In this document: positions 24,401 to 36,400 of the stretch, one piece after another
How the letters are laid out: every line of letters begins with the position of its first letter
Numbering within the stretch: position 1 is the first letter of the stretch
NCBI RefSeq assembly: GCF_023078275.1
Contig: NC_062995.1
Coordinates: 11,916,917-11,980,916 of the forward strand
Direction of reading: 5' to 3'
Source: Leguminivora glycinivorella
Lineage: Eukaryota; Arthropoda; Insecta; Lepidoptera; Tortricidae
DNA length: 64,000 bases
Made by a program: the position numbers and the translations under genes
The notes under the pieces: model-generated
What the model saw: only the letters and a program-made list of their open reading frames with translations
Databases searched by the model: none
What the model was told of the DNA's origin: nothing

Positions 24401-27400
24401 CCATCGCCTCGCCGCTTCAAACCAGCTAAGCCTTATAACGTTGTTGCCGCTCTCTTCTCCGGCCTAGTAGTTCTGTAACATCTCCGTACTATAGCGCAAT
24501 CGACCAAATATCACCTTGTGTTCCCGTAATTAGATAAGTTATAAGCTAAAAGGCCCTAAGCCATAAGTAGTTGTCAATAAGCAAGCCCATTTGGTGCAGA
24601 GTTAAATAAATTTTGTATGTTACTACTCTGAGCAGTTTTCTTCCCCTCCTCTAGTACACCCCGAAGGGAAATAAAAAAAAGAATAGTATTTCAGTAACGA
24701 GTTATTAGACGTTGTCACGTCAAAAATACGTTCAAATGGGTACAGAATACATAAAAGTACATTTTACAAGTCAAAAATAATATACAAAATTTACAATAAT
24801 TTACACAATTAAAATTTAAATATCATTAATATAACACAATTATTTGCTCTTTTTTTTTTTTTAGTGCAGTTTTGGGTCAACGATCCTTGGTTGTTATTAT
24901 ACACATAAATTCTTCAATCGAGTAGCAAGCATGACTAATGAGTAATAGTTTAAGGTCTTTTTTAAAAATTGAGTCACTTTTCGAGTCCTTTAATTTAGAC
25001 GGAAGTGAATTATAAAGCCTTGGTCCGATTACACCAAGTGACCGTCGTGATTTAGCAAGCCGGCGCATCGGAACAAGTAGAAGGGGAGGTCTGCGGGGGG
25101 GCAGGTCGTGAGTATGTATAGGTGCACTAGTTTTATACATATTTATATTTGTTCTGACGTACATACAGGCCGACAAAACAAATATACTAGGTAAAGTTAG
25201 TATGTTATGTTTTTTAAATAACAATTTTGCTGGGTGGTCAGTTGGTTTACCATCGATTATACGGAGGGCGCGTTTTTGCATCCTGAACGCCCTATCCCGG
25301 TCTGCAGCAGTGCCCCAAAGATCAACACCCTGTGTAAGGATCGAATGGAAATAACCGTAATACGCCATTTTGAGATTTTCAGTAGTCAGACTGGGCGCTA
25401 ACCTGGACAGCGCGTAGCAGGCAGAGGCCAGTCTATCGCAAGTCGACTGGATGTGGGGGCCCCATGTCAGCCCGGCATCGATTTCAAAACCGAGATATTT
25501 AACTGTATCAACCTGAGGAATAAGGGTGTCATTGAGAACTATGTTTAATTTTGTTTTAATTGTGTTTCTTAACTGAAAGTGAACGATGTTCGTTTTATCC
25601 AAATTTAATATCATTCCATTAGCTTTAAACCATTTGACTAGTTGATTCATTACATAATTAAGTTTTATTTTTAAAGTTTCGAAATCATCAGCATGGACAA
25701 TGACGCACGTATCGTCAGCGAACATTATATATTCTGAGCCAGGGCAGGCGCTCGTGATGTCGTTAACAAGGATCAAAAATAGGTTGTTACCAGCAATTGA
25801 TCCCTGTGGAACCGCACAATCACCTACTGACTCTAGGTTGGACCTGGAATTGTGGACAAACGTGCATTGTTGTCGGTTATTTAAAAAAGATGCAATTGTC
25901 TGATGAAAAACGCCGCTTACACCATACCGAGATAATTTAGTTAGGAGGAGAGAGTGGTCAATCATCTCGAAGGCGCGCGACAGATCGCAGAAGATGGCAG
26001 CGACCTGTCGGGCGTCCTCGAGGTGACGCAGCACTCGCGACACGACGTCCCGCGCAGCGTCCGTCGTTGACCTTCCCGGCTGGTATGCATATTGTTGACT
26101 ATTTAACAAGCTATTTGAATGTATGTGTTTCATCAGTCTCACGCTAATTAGGCGTTCAAAAACTTTTGAGATGATAGGCACTAGGGATATCGGGCGATAT
26201 GATTTGGGTGCGTCTTGTTCACCTTTCCCCTTGTAAATCGGTTGTATTTTTATTAGCTTTAAAACATCAGGGTATACACCAGCGGTTGCGCACTCATTAA
26301 ACAAAGATAGAATGAGCGATACAACCACAGGCGATAAACAATCAAGAATTTGAGTTGACATATCGTTAATGTCTTTCGAAGATTTTCGTTTTATTTTATT
26401 TATAGACTCAATCATTTCACTTAAGGTGAATTCAGTAAAAACAAGTGTAGGAGGTGTTTTGTCCAGATAATCACTCAAATATTCGCAAGCAGTTGCACTG
26501 CATGGTTTAAAATTGTTTACGTTGGCGTTAACGTAATACTGGTTCAGTAGCGATGCAGCGGCAGATGCGCGCGCACTCTCGCACTCGCCCTCCGACCGGC
26601 TTATCAGTATGTCTATTGCGCGGTTCCCAGTCTTGTTTTTCCTGCATGTTTCGTCAGCAATTACTCGCCAAACACTACGACACATATTGTCACTACTATT
26701 TGAAATTTGCCTATTTATATAATCCTTACGTAGTTCTTTCAATAGTGCCCAGTACAATGGTTCTGTTTTTAAAAGTTCTGAAAGTGACTCGTGATCATCA
26801 AGGTTATGTGCAAGATTAGTTTTTAGTCTGCGTAATTTATTTCGCTTATTTTTTACAAGTTCGTTAACCCAAACATCGCGATTTGTTTTAACAGGCTGTT
26901 TTTTTATAGGGAAATGTACTTCAAAATAATGCTTTATAACGTTTAATACAGATTCAAACCTTTTAACTGGGCAACAGTTTTTTGCTAATAGACAATCCCA
27001 ATCATAAAGGTCTAAACTACGTGTAAAGTCCAACCTGTTACTGTGTGAAAACATTCTTTTTAAAATGTGTTGTTTACATTGTATTTTGTTTGTAGATATA
27101 TTCAAAATTACATTTACAGATAAGTGATCTGATAAGTGCAAGTCATGACAAAATACGTTAACAATGCTAGTTTTAGTTAAATTAGAATACGCGTGATCAA
27201 TACACGTTTTTGAGTATTCGGTTATCCTTGTTGGTACATTGATAAGGCTTTTGAATCCGTTTATTTTGATAATATCTAGTAGATCCTTAACCGTATTATT
27301 CTTCGTTAATAAGTCTATATTCATGTCACCAGTTATTAAAACATTATAATTTTGTATAGCATTTAAATTTAATAATTCATTTAACTTCGATAAATATAGG

Positions 27401-30400
27401 GATAAATCTCCGTTAGGAGGTCTATATATACAAACAACAATAAGGTCAAGGCCAACGCACTCGATTGCACACACTTCAAACTGCATTTCAACAGACAAGT
27501 TAGTGATTTCTTTGCGCTCCATTGTGATGATCTCGGGGCTGGCGTAGATGCAGACTCCTCCACCCATCCTCGACGGTCGGCAGTAGTGGGCCCGCATACG
27601 GAAGTTGACTATGTTAACAGAGGTTATTTGTTTTGTATCCAGCCAGTGCTCGGACAAGCACAGAATGTCAACCTTATCACGAAGTTGCAGTTCACTTTCT
27701 AGTTTGTACGTTTTATTATGCAATCTATTAATATTTAAGTGTAGTACGTCAAGCATTTTATCATTTGTTTTCACTTGGTGCGGGGGTGTTGGAGGGAGAC
27801 ATGGTCTCCTGCGTCGGAGAAACGGCTGCCATTCGGAGATTTTAATGTTTAGAGGCCAAACTGATGTAGATAAAAACTTTTCATACACACCGCTGGGGAT
27901 TCCTATCTTGAATGAGTTATAACTGTCCCGTTTGGATGGTATTTTTTCTACTGTATAGTCGACACCACCATGAACGCTATTTAGGTGATTTATCACGGAT
28001 TCAGGTGTTGTGTCGTTACTGAAATAACATCCATGTAAATACCTATGTATCGTTACTCCTTTTAAGGAGGTATCTGTTGCGGTTCCTTTAATCGATACAG
28101 TAGCTTTGCGATTTTTTCGACGACTGTTACGACTTTGAGCTGTTTCCCATACATTTTCAGCGGGCTTACTAGTAATTATCGACGGTTCTGGGTCGTCTAA
28201 TTCTGAGTCAATTGGGTCTGTAAGCGAATCAATTACCGTTAACGAGTTAGAGCAGTTACCCGCGGTCATATTTATTTTATCGTCCACCATTGTCCGTGGC
28301 GGGTCATCTTTCGGTGGCAGATCGGTGCGCTTCGCCCGGGTCGGTTGTTTTGCCTGAGATGCTATTCTCTCTTTCGTTTTCACGGCGGCCGATCGCTGTG
28401 CACGGGTCGGAGGCAGTGTGGGAGCAGGACGGCTAGTAGGTGTTGACGTGTTGTTCGTTGCGACCGGAGCTGGCTGCGCGGGCGCAGAGTTAAGTTTGTA
28501 ATTGTTTACCACTTTGCTCGAGGAGCTCTCAGTACTGTTTGAGAAAATAACCGATTTAATTTCACTGATTTCATTAGATAAACTATCCAGTTTTTTGTTT
28601 ATTTCACTGATACTACGTTCAAAAGGTTTTAATACACTTGTAAGTAACTTTTTAAACTGTTCACTGTCCTTTAGTGCCATTTTTCAACATTTATTATTTA
28701 ACTACGTGAGTATTTGTTGTTGGTCCTACCGCCCGCGACCCGCGACTGATGCGCGCGGGTATTAGTAGATTTGGTACAGACGGTATATGTTCTGTCAAAA
28801 AGTCGTGGTATAAATTGAAATAATTAATTTTCTTTTCATTTAACATATTAAATGAGAACACGTTCATATTGGAAGCCATCTTTTTATTCTGCCTAGGCAC
28901 CACACACTAAAATGGTCCATACATAAACCACCTTCACATGACTTACAACACTATGTTCACTTCACTTTATAAACATTAAATTTGACGAAAACAGTTCACG
29001 TGTATCTTTTGCGCTAGGCTAATCGAGTAGAAGGGAGATAGATGCAGCACGAACCGAACTGAGCCGATCGCTCGAGCCGATCACGCTTCTCTCTCGTTCG
29101 TGCCGCGCTCTCGCTTGCGGGCCTTGCGGAACGGGACAATGACGTCATCTTTTTCGTGCATGCAGCCCGTAGTAACGAGTTATTAGACGTTATCACGTCA
29201 AAAAACGTACCTCAAAACAATACAGAAAAAGGCACGGTGAGCTAGATGGCGATACACCTTTGGGGTACGCTCGGCTAGATGGCGCTAATATTAATATTTG
29301 ACATTTTAAAACATATCAAGCTAAGAATATGGGCCAAATTGTCAAAACTGAGGTTCAAAAGTTTCAAGCCTGTCTCAAGAGATGGCAGTCTTTGCACTGT
29401 GATTACATATTTACTTCGACAGCAACTCTCTATTATACTCGATCCTCTTTGATACTAGTAAGTAGTAACTTACCCTGTCGTGCTTGACTCTGTGACGTCT
29501 GTATGTCTCCTCGCACCGGAAGATCTTGCCGCACGGCGCGCACTTGTGTTGAGACTGTCTATAATCCTCAGAGTCCCGGCGAGCCGCTATCTCTGCCATC
29601 TGTTCCTCCTGGCGACAAACATTGTTATCAAACACGTGTACACGTTGAAATAAAAAAGACCGTTCAAACTTTGCATAGTTTCTTTTGGGGTCATAATGAA
29701 CAAGTTTTACTATGGGACCAATGCTTAAATCGCTAAAAAATTTAGTTGTTTCAAACATTGTATTTATATTTTAAGTCACATACAGGTCGAACGCGGTTAA
29801 TTTATATTATTTCACCTTTTTTCCCGACGTTTCGGCCAGAAATCTGACCTGTATGTGACTGTAAATATGAGCACAGAATATATAATAGTACAAGTACAGA
29901 AGGCTCACTCCTATGATGTTTACAAAATGTCGCCATTCTAAATTCTTACCTATACATTAACAAACGGACCGCACGCGAGCAGCCGACGTTGAATTCTATT
30001 GTGCCGCGAGAAGGTCGTCACCACTAAATGGGCCGCGAACTCGCGGCCACCGGCATGTACTTGTAGCGCGGCGATAGAATCGCGGAGTGAGCCGCCCCTG
30101 ATATGAGTACAAAGCGGTAGCGGCAAGACGGGTATACACCGTGATTTTTTTGTTTGAAACGGTGTCCTGCCGTTTCGCCAAAAAACGTTTCGTCAAATTT
30201 CATTTCCCAATAATCATATCGCAATAGTTTCATTTCCCAAAGTATTGTTTGGCAAAGGTATGTTTCGCAATGAATTTGTTTAGTCAAATTATCATTTGGC
30301 ACAATTTTACTTAGTCAAATTTTATTTAGACAAAACTTTATTTCGCAAACGTTTTTAATGGCAAAACTTATATCTCAAAAACATGTTTGGTCAAAATATC

Positions 30401-33400
30401 ACATCGCAAATTTCGAAAATATTTAGGCATTTGCATTTTCATTTCTACGGGATCCATTTAATTTACCGAAGATTTTTTTGTCAAATTTCATTTCTCAAAC
30501 AAATTTTGCCAACTAACCCATATTAACATTTGACAAACTTAAAATCTGTCAAATGATAATTTCCCAAACTTTTTTACTGTTTTATTCCCAAGTGCTTTAG
30601 CTGGACAAGAAAAGTTTGCTCAACTTTATTTTTGTCAAATTAATTACTGGACAAAATTATTTTGTCAAATATTTTTTTATCAAAAAATGTTTCTACAAAT
30701 TACACCATGCAAAACCACGTTTGACAATAAATATTACAAGGCATAAATGTAATGTAATAATTTTATTAGTATTGTAACAGAAAACTCGTGTGCGACAGGG
30801 TCAGTTTAGGTGCGACGACGAGCGAAGCGAGGAGGAGCGTGTTAGGTTGACAGTGAGCAAACTGGAAATGGCTTTTTAAAGTAATTAAAAATTAATAGAA
30901 CATAATGGTCTCGAAAACATAAGGTTTCTTTTTAATAAAATGTATCCGGACATGTAAGTGAAAATGTCATCTTTGACATTTGCAGCAGGAGGAAAAGAAG
31001 TACGACATACACATTATTTCACACAAATCTTGGACACAAAGTATAAAATCAACAAACAAATTTCTAGTGCGCCATTTAATTACAATATATTGGGAAATGG
31101 AAATTTTGCCTAACAATACCTTTGACTAAATAATATTTGGTAAAATGAAATTTGACCAAGTAAATATTTTGGGAAACAAGTAATTGCCAATAAAAGTTTT
31201 GCTAAATGTCAATTTGCGATAAGTTGTTTTGCCAAACGTTTATTTGGGAAATGATAATTTGGGAATAATAGTTTGGGATGTGAAACTTTGGGAAACGTTT
31301 TTTGGCGAATCGTCAGTAAACCGTTTGAAACATATCAATGAATGAATTACTGTAGCAAAGAATATAGGCCGGCCCCATTATCAAAATTGAGGTTCAAAAG
31401 TGTTAAGCCTGAAGCTCGCGAGGACGCTGGTTCGAACCCAGCTTTGGACATTTGGAGGCCGTGATCATATTTTCTTTGTATATGACTTTTTATTAAGTTT
31501 ATATTTCGAAAAGTTGAAATTACCTGCAGTGAAGGTTGCCCTACTGTACTCTAATATCCATACTAATAAAATGGGAAAGTGTGTGTGTATGTTTGTTTGT
31601 CCGTCTTTCACGGCAAAACGGTGCGACAAATTGACGTGATTTTTTAAGTAGAGATAGTTGAAGGGATGGAGAGTGACATAGGCTACATTTTGTTTCTTAC
31701 TAACCCCCCACTTCCCTAAAATGGGTAGTGGAAATTTGCATGGAGCAGTTCGCGCAATTTTCGAATTTAACGCGAGCGAAGCCGCGGGCAAAAGCTAGTT
31801 AATTTATAAAAGGTATATCCTTACATGAGTTAATATTTCAACATCAACATTACATGTCTTCTTCAATTCTTCGAAGTTCACCGTCGGCAAGTAATCGTTC
31901 TCCGCAGATCTGTAAACCATCTTCCCTCTTCTCACTCCCCTTATTTCTTTATCTTCTGCACGATTCATGCTCTTTCTCTGTTTTTTAACTTTTGACGTAT
32001 TTACATTTCTCTTCTCTGCCTTAGTACTCGTATCATCTGTTGTAACTTTTTCAAAATCATTTTCACTTACATTGTCAGCTACACTTTCAAGTTCTGCATC
32101 TACTCTATCCTTATTTCTTTTCGTTTTGATTTCCTTACATGTTTCAACTTTTCTTTTTCCTGCTTTACAAATTTTATCAATCGAAACTATTTGTACTACA
32201 TCACTCTCAGTTATGTCTGCTTCGATTTTAACTGATGTATCGTCATAAATATCTTGAAAGTCATCAAGATACTCAACATCTATATACATGTTATCAGTTT
32301 CATTTGTGATAACATCAGTAAGTTCATCTTTTATATTAATCTCACTTTCGGTAAAGCTATTTGTATTTTTCAATTCTTTTTCTGCTACACTAGTTGTTGC
32401 AGATTGTTTTTTAAGTGGCGTGACTTCGTCTATTTTGACTGTTAGGACACGTGTTGTAGTGAGGTCGACCAGTCGGTTAGCTGAGCGGTCGATGGCTCGA
32501 ACAAAGTCTGTAGTCAACTAGAAACAAATAAAATTTTGTTACAAAAGTAGGGATGTACCGACTATTGATTTAGCCGACTAGGCCGACTACCGACTAGTCG
32601 GCGCTGGGGTGGCCGATTAGTCGGCTAGTCGGCCAAAACAGTTTTTTCTACTAAATTCACATTTTGAATGTCATTTTTGGTCGTTCGTTCGCGCTTTTCA
32701 TGATTTTTTAGTTTTTTTACAGGTTCAAAGTTCTATGAGAATATTTATATACATTTTTCATTTGTAACAACCGGTTTGGTAGTTAATTATCACAGATATT
32801 TATTGTTTTGACTAAGAAAGCCACAACAAATTGGTACATAATACAACCACATCACCTGTTGATTTATTTTTGTATTGTTTTTCTATCACTTATGAAGTAC
32901 GAAATCGAAAAGAGAACAATTTTTTGTTTTGAAGTATTTAAATATTCTTTATTGCACCACAAAGATAACAGATTACAAATTTAATAGCAGAATAATATTC
33001 AACATATGGGTAGCAACAGACGGTTTTATCGCTGTAAGCGATCTCTACCAGACAACCATAGCTGGGCATTAACTCGTTAATCCGTTAATCGTTAATTAAC
33101 GAAGTTAACATTTCGATTAACGGATTAACTTTTAAGTTAACTTGAAAAAATGTTAACGGACTCGTTAACTTCCGTTAAATTTCTCCGAGTCCGTTAATCG
33201 TTAATCTAGTAGGGCACAGGCGCCATCTGCGCTGCAAAAAACACGTTCCGAACGCTACTATAAAAGCCCGAAGTACGGCAAATCCTATGATTTGCCGGTA
33301 AACCCTAGGTTTTTACCGATGTCGATTGCTAAAAGTCCGAAATATTACCTAAAAAAGTATTCTTCACGTGGATTTGCTTTTACTAACTTTGATTCGGTGA

Positions 33401-36400
33401 ATCCTAAGCTTTACCACGGCGACTGTTGTAGTGATAGGGCAGCAAGTTCGAGCCCCATTTACGACCACATTCGCTTCCCTAGCCTCTACCGCCCAAAGTG
33501 CCACAACAGTCCCGTCACCGCCACTCAGGCGATCACTGCCTTCCACGTGCAGCCTAGAGTTCAATAGGCTAGCTGTACTTCGGCCTTTTACAGAAATATA
33601 ATACGTTATAGTGGATACTGATGCAACTAAATATTTAAAGAAAAGTTCTTTTTTTTTCACGTGTTAACGGATTAACGATTAACTTTAACTTACGTTAAAT
33701 TTGTCGAAATGTATCGCTTTAACGATTAACGAAGTTAACTTTTTTAGTAACGGATTAGCGATTAACGAAGTTAACTATTTGATTAACGGTGCCCAGCTAT
33801 GCAGACAACCTTACGGTAGCAGGAAATAAAGAATAGAAATTTTGAAATATTACTATGGAAATGGATTAAATCGCGTATAATTAATTTATAAGTCGTCCCA
33901 ACGTTTCGAACACTTTACAGCGTTCGTGGTCAACGGGTGACGGGTTTATTTCATGAGTAACTGTCGCGGTAACGGAAGACAATAATAGAAATAATGAATT
34001 TTGAATTTTTCTAAGAATGGTTGTTGCAACATTAAAAAATGACATTATGGTAGGAGCTCTCTGTATCTAAAGGATATACTTACTTGTCCTGTCAAAGGTA
34101 GCAGTAACTCATGAGCCCGGAGACATTTGCGTCTGAACGAAGCGCATCGCTGCATGAGGGCAGCGCACCTCACGCAAAGGTGCTGGGGAAGCTGATCAGT
34201 TGCAGTTACCTGAATTGTAAGAATTTACAATCAAAACTGAAATAAAATGCACATATGTAAGGAAAAGTGGCCAAGGCCTCCAGTGCCTGAGGCTGGAATT
34301 AAACTAGCGTATATCCTCTCGGCCACCCAGGTCACAGTTGCTCAGGTTGAAATTATCTCTCATATGAGAAATCTTCTATATAAGGACTAGCACCCCCTGG
34401 CCATCTCTAGGGTAGAACGGTATGGTTCTTGCCCCCTATGTGAACCAACACAGGTAGTTTCATCATTTCACTATGATCACTACAATCAAAGCCATACTCC
34501 TTATAGACGGATACAATCTAAGAAAAAAACGTACCCCAAATCCATCCTCCCCCAAATTCATCGTGCAAAGTGAACTATGATGTCTATGATTTAGATGTAC
34601 CAGCATCCGCTGCCTGTCTATAACGAAATAATAATAATAACGCTCGGCTAGATGGCGCTAATTTTAATATTTGACATTTTTACACATATCAAGCTAGGAA
34701 TATGGAAATCGTAAACTAGAACTTTCCTTTGCTAATCCGCGAATAGATAACGTGCAAGTCAATCAGTGCTAACCTGTTATAATTACTTGCGTATTTTTTA
34801 CATGCAATTAATTTTCCCACCCTCCCACCGCAAAAATAAAAATAAATACGCAAATAAATATAACAACCCACCACCAAAAATACAAAACTCGACACGTGTT
34901 TCGCCTCTACGAGGCATCCTCAGGAGCTGATGTTGACAGTCCGAAGTCCCGCAACTGACTGATCGTCCCCAGAATGGTCGGCCATATTTATACTTTGTCC
35001 ACCCCCCCTACCAAGCAAGTTAGATGGAAAAATTCGTAATAACGGCGATGACGCAACATTCAACTGCTCATTAAGGATTAACCCCCTATTGTTGTACCTA
35101 ATTATCTCCAACTGTTCCAGAACCCCCAAACGCAGCCCTTTCTCACATACATGTAAAACATCAAAAGAATGATTCTCTGATACAGGAAAATTAATTGCAT
35201 GTAAAAAATACGCAAGTAATTATAACAGGTTAGCACTGATTGACTTGCACGTTATCTATTCGCGGATTAGCAAAGGAAAGTTCTAGTTTACGATTAACAT
35301 GGATTTCCGCAAAGTAACGCCTGATTCCATCGATTATTAGGAATATGGACCAAATGTCAAAACTGAGGTTCAAAAGTTTCAAGCCTGTGTCGAGAGATGG
35401 CAGTATTTGAACTGTTGTTTGAGCCTGAACTCAATTGTTTAAATAAAACAGTATAAAATATTACCATTTCTTTTAATGGATTTTAAATTACAGGTTTTGT
35501 CTAGGACACGCGACAGAGAGAGTTTTCGATTAGTAAAAAAAGGGATGCTGGTGCCGCGCACCGTGCTTTTATAGTGTCGCGACGGGGGAAAACCGCGGCG
35601 CTTCAGTCTTTCGCGGTGTTAGTGCGAGAAGTGTTGAGTGTTTGTGTGGTGTGTAAGTATGTATTGTGACGTCTCTTACATACCCGGCAACCGTTCAGCT
35701 TGCACTGACGGGTCTCATGGTCCGGTCGGAGGCAGACATGGCACAGCTTTAGACGTGACGCCTGCGACCAGCGCTCGTCGACTGACATCTTTTTAAAGGC
35801 TGGGCAGTCGTACACTCTGTGATCACCATGGCACACGATGCACGGCCTACCCTTGTGGTCATCTTGTTTCTCTGAAATCACGAATGTTTTTATGTTTTTA
35901 TCATGTTTAAATGAAGTTTTATTGGCCACAGGCTCTGGCTTGTGGTTAGATTGTTTTTCTCTCCTAGAGCGATACAGATTTTCTAAGATGTCTGCACGAT
36001 TACTAAGAAATCCCCTAAAGTCATCGAGTGATGGCCACTCTTTGAGAGTGTTCCTATGTTCTTCCCATTTTGCATTAGTATTGACGTCTAACTTAGCCGT
36101 CAATAGGTGAACTAAAATTGTATCCCAATGCTCTGTCGGTTGACCTAATGTCTTTAGGGCCCGGAGATTTTTAACTACATGATCATTAAGGAACCTTAAG
36201 GCCTTATCCGATTCTCGCTGTATAGGTTCTAAATTAAATAGAGAATTTAAATGGTTAGTAATCAGCTGTCTTTTATTACTGAACCTGTCACACAAAATTT
36301 TCCAGGCTTCAGTATAATTGTTAGCGGAGACTTCTAAGTTTGCTATCACTCTGGCCGCATCCCCTTCAAGATAAGAGCTCAGATAATGGAATTTATGAAT

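Noticed and set aside
33292..33660. Overlapping plus and minus frames near 33.3-33.6 kb
   Set aside because: They lie inside a DNA transposon's inner unit and show no recognisable domain or splice signals.
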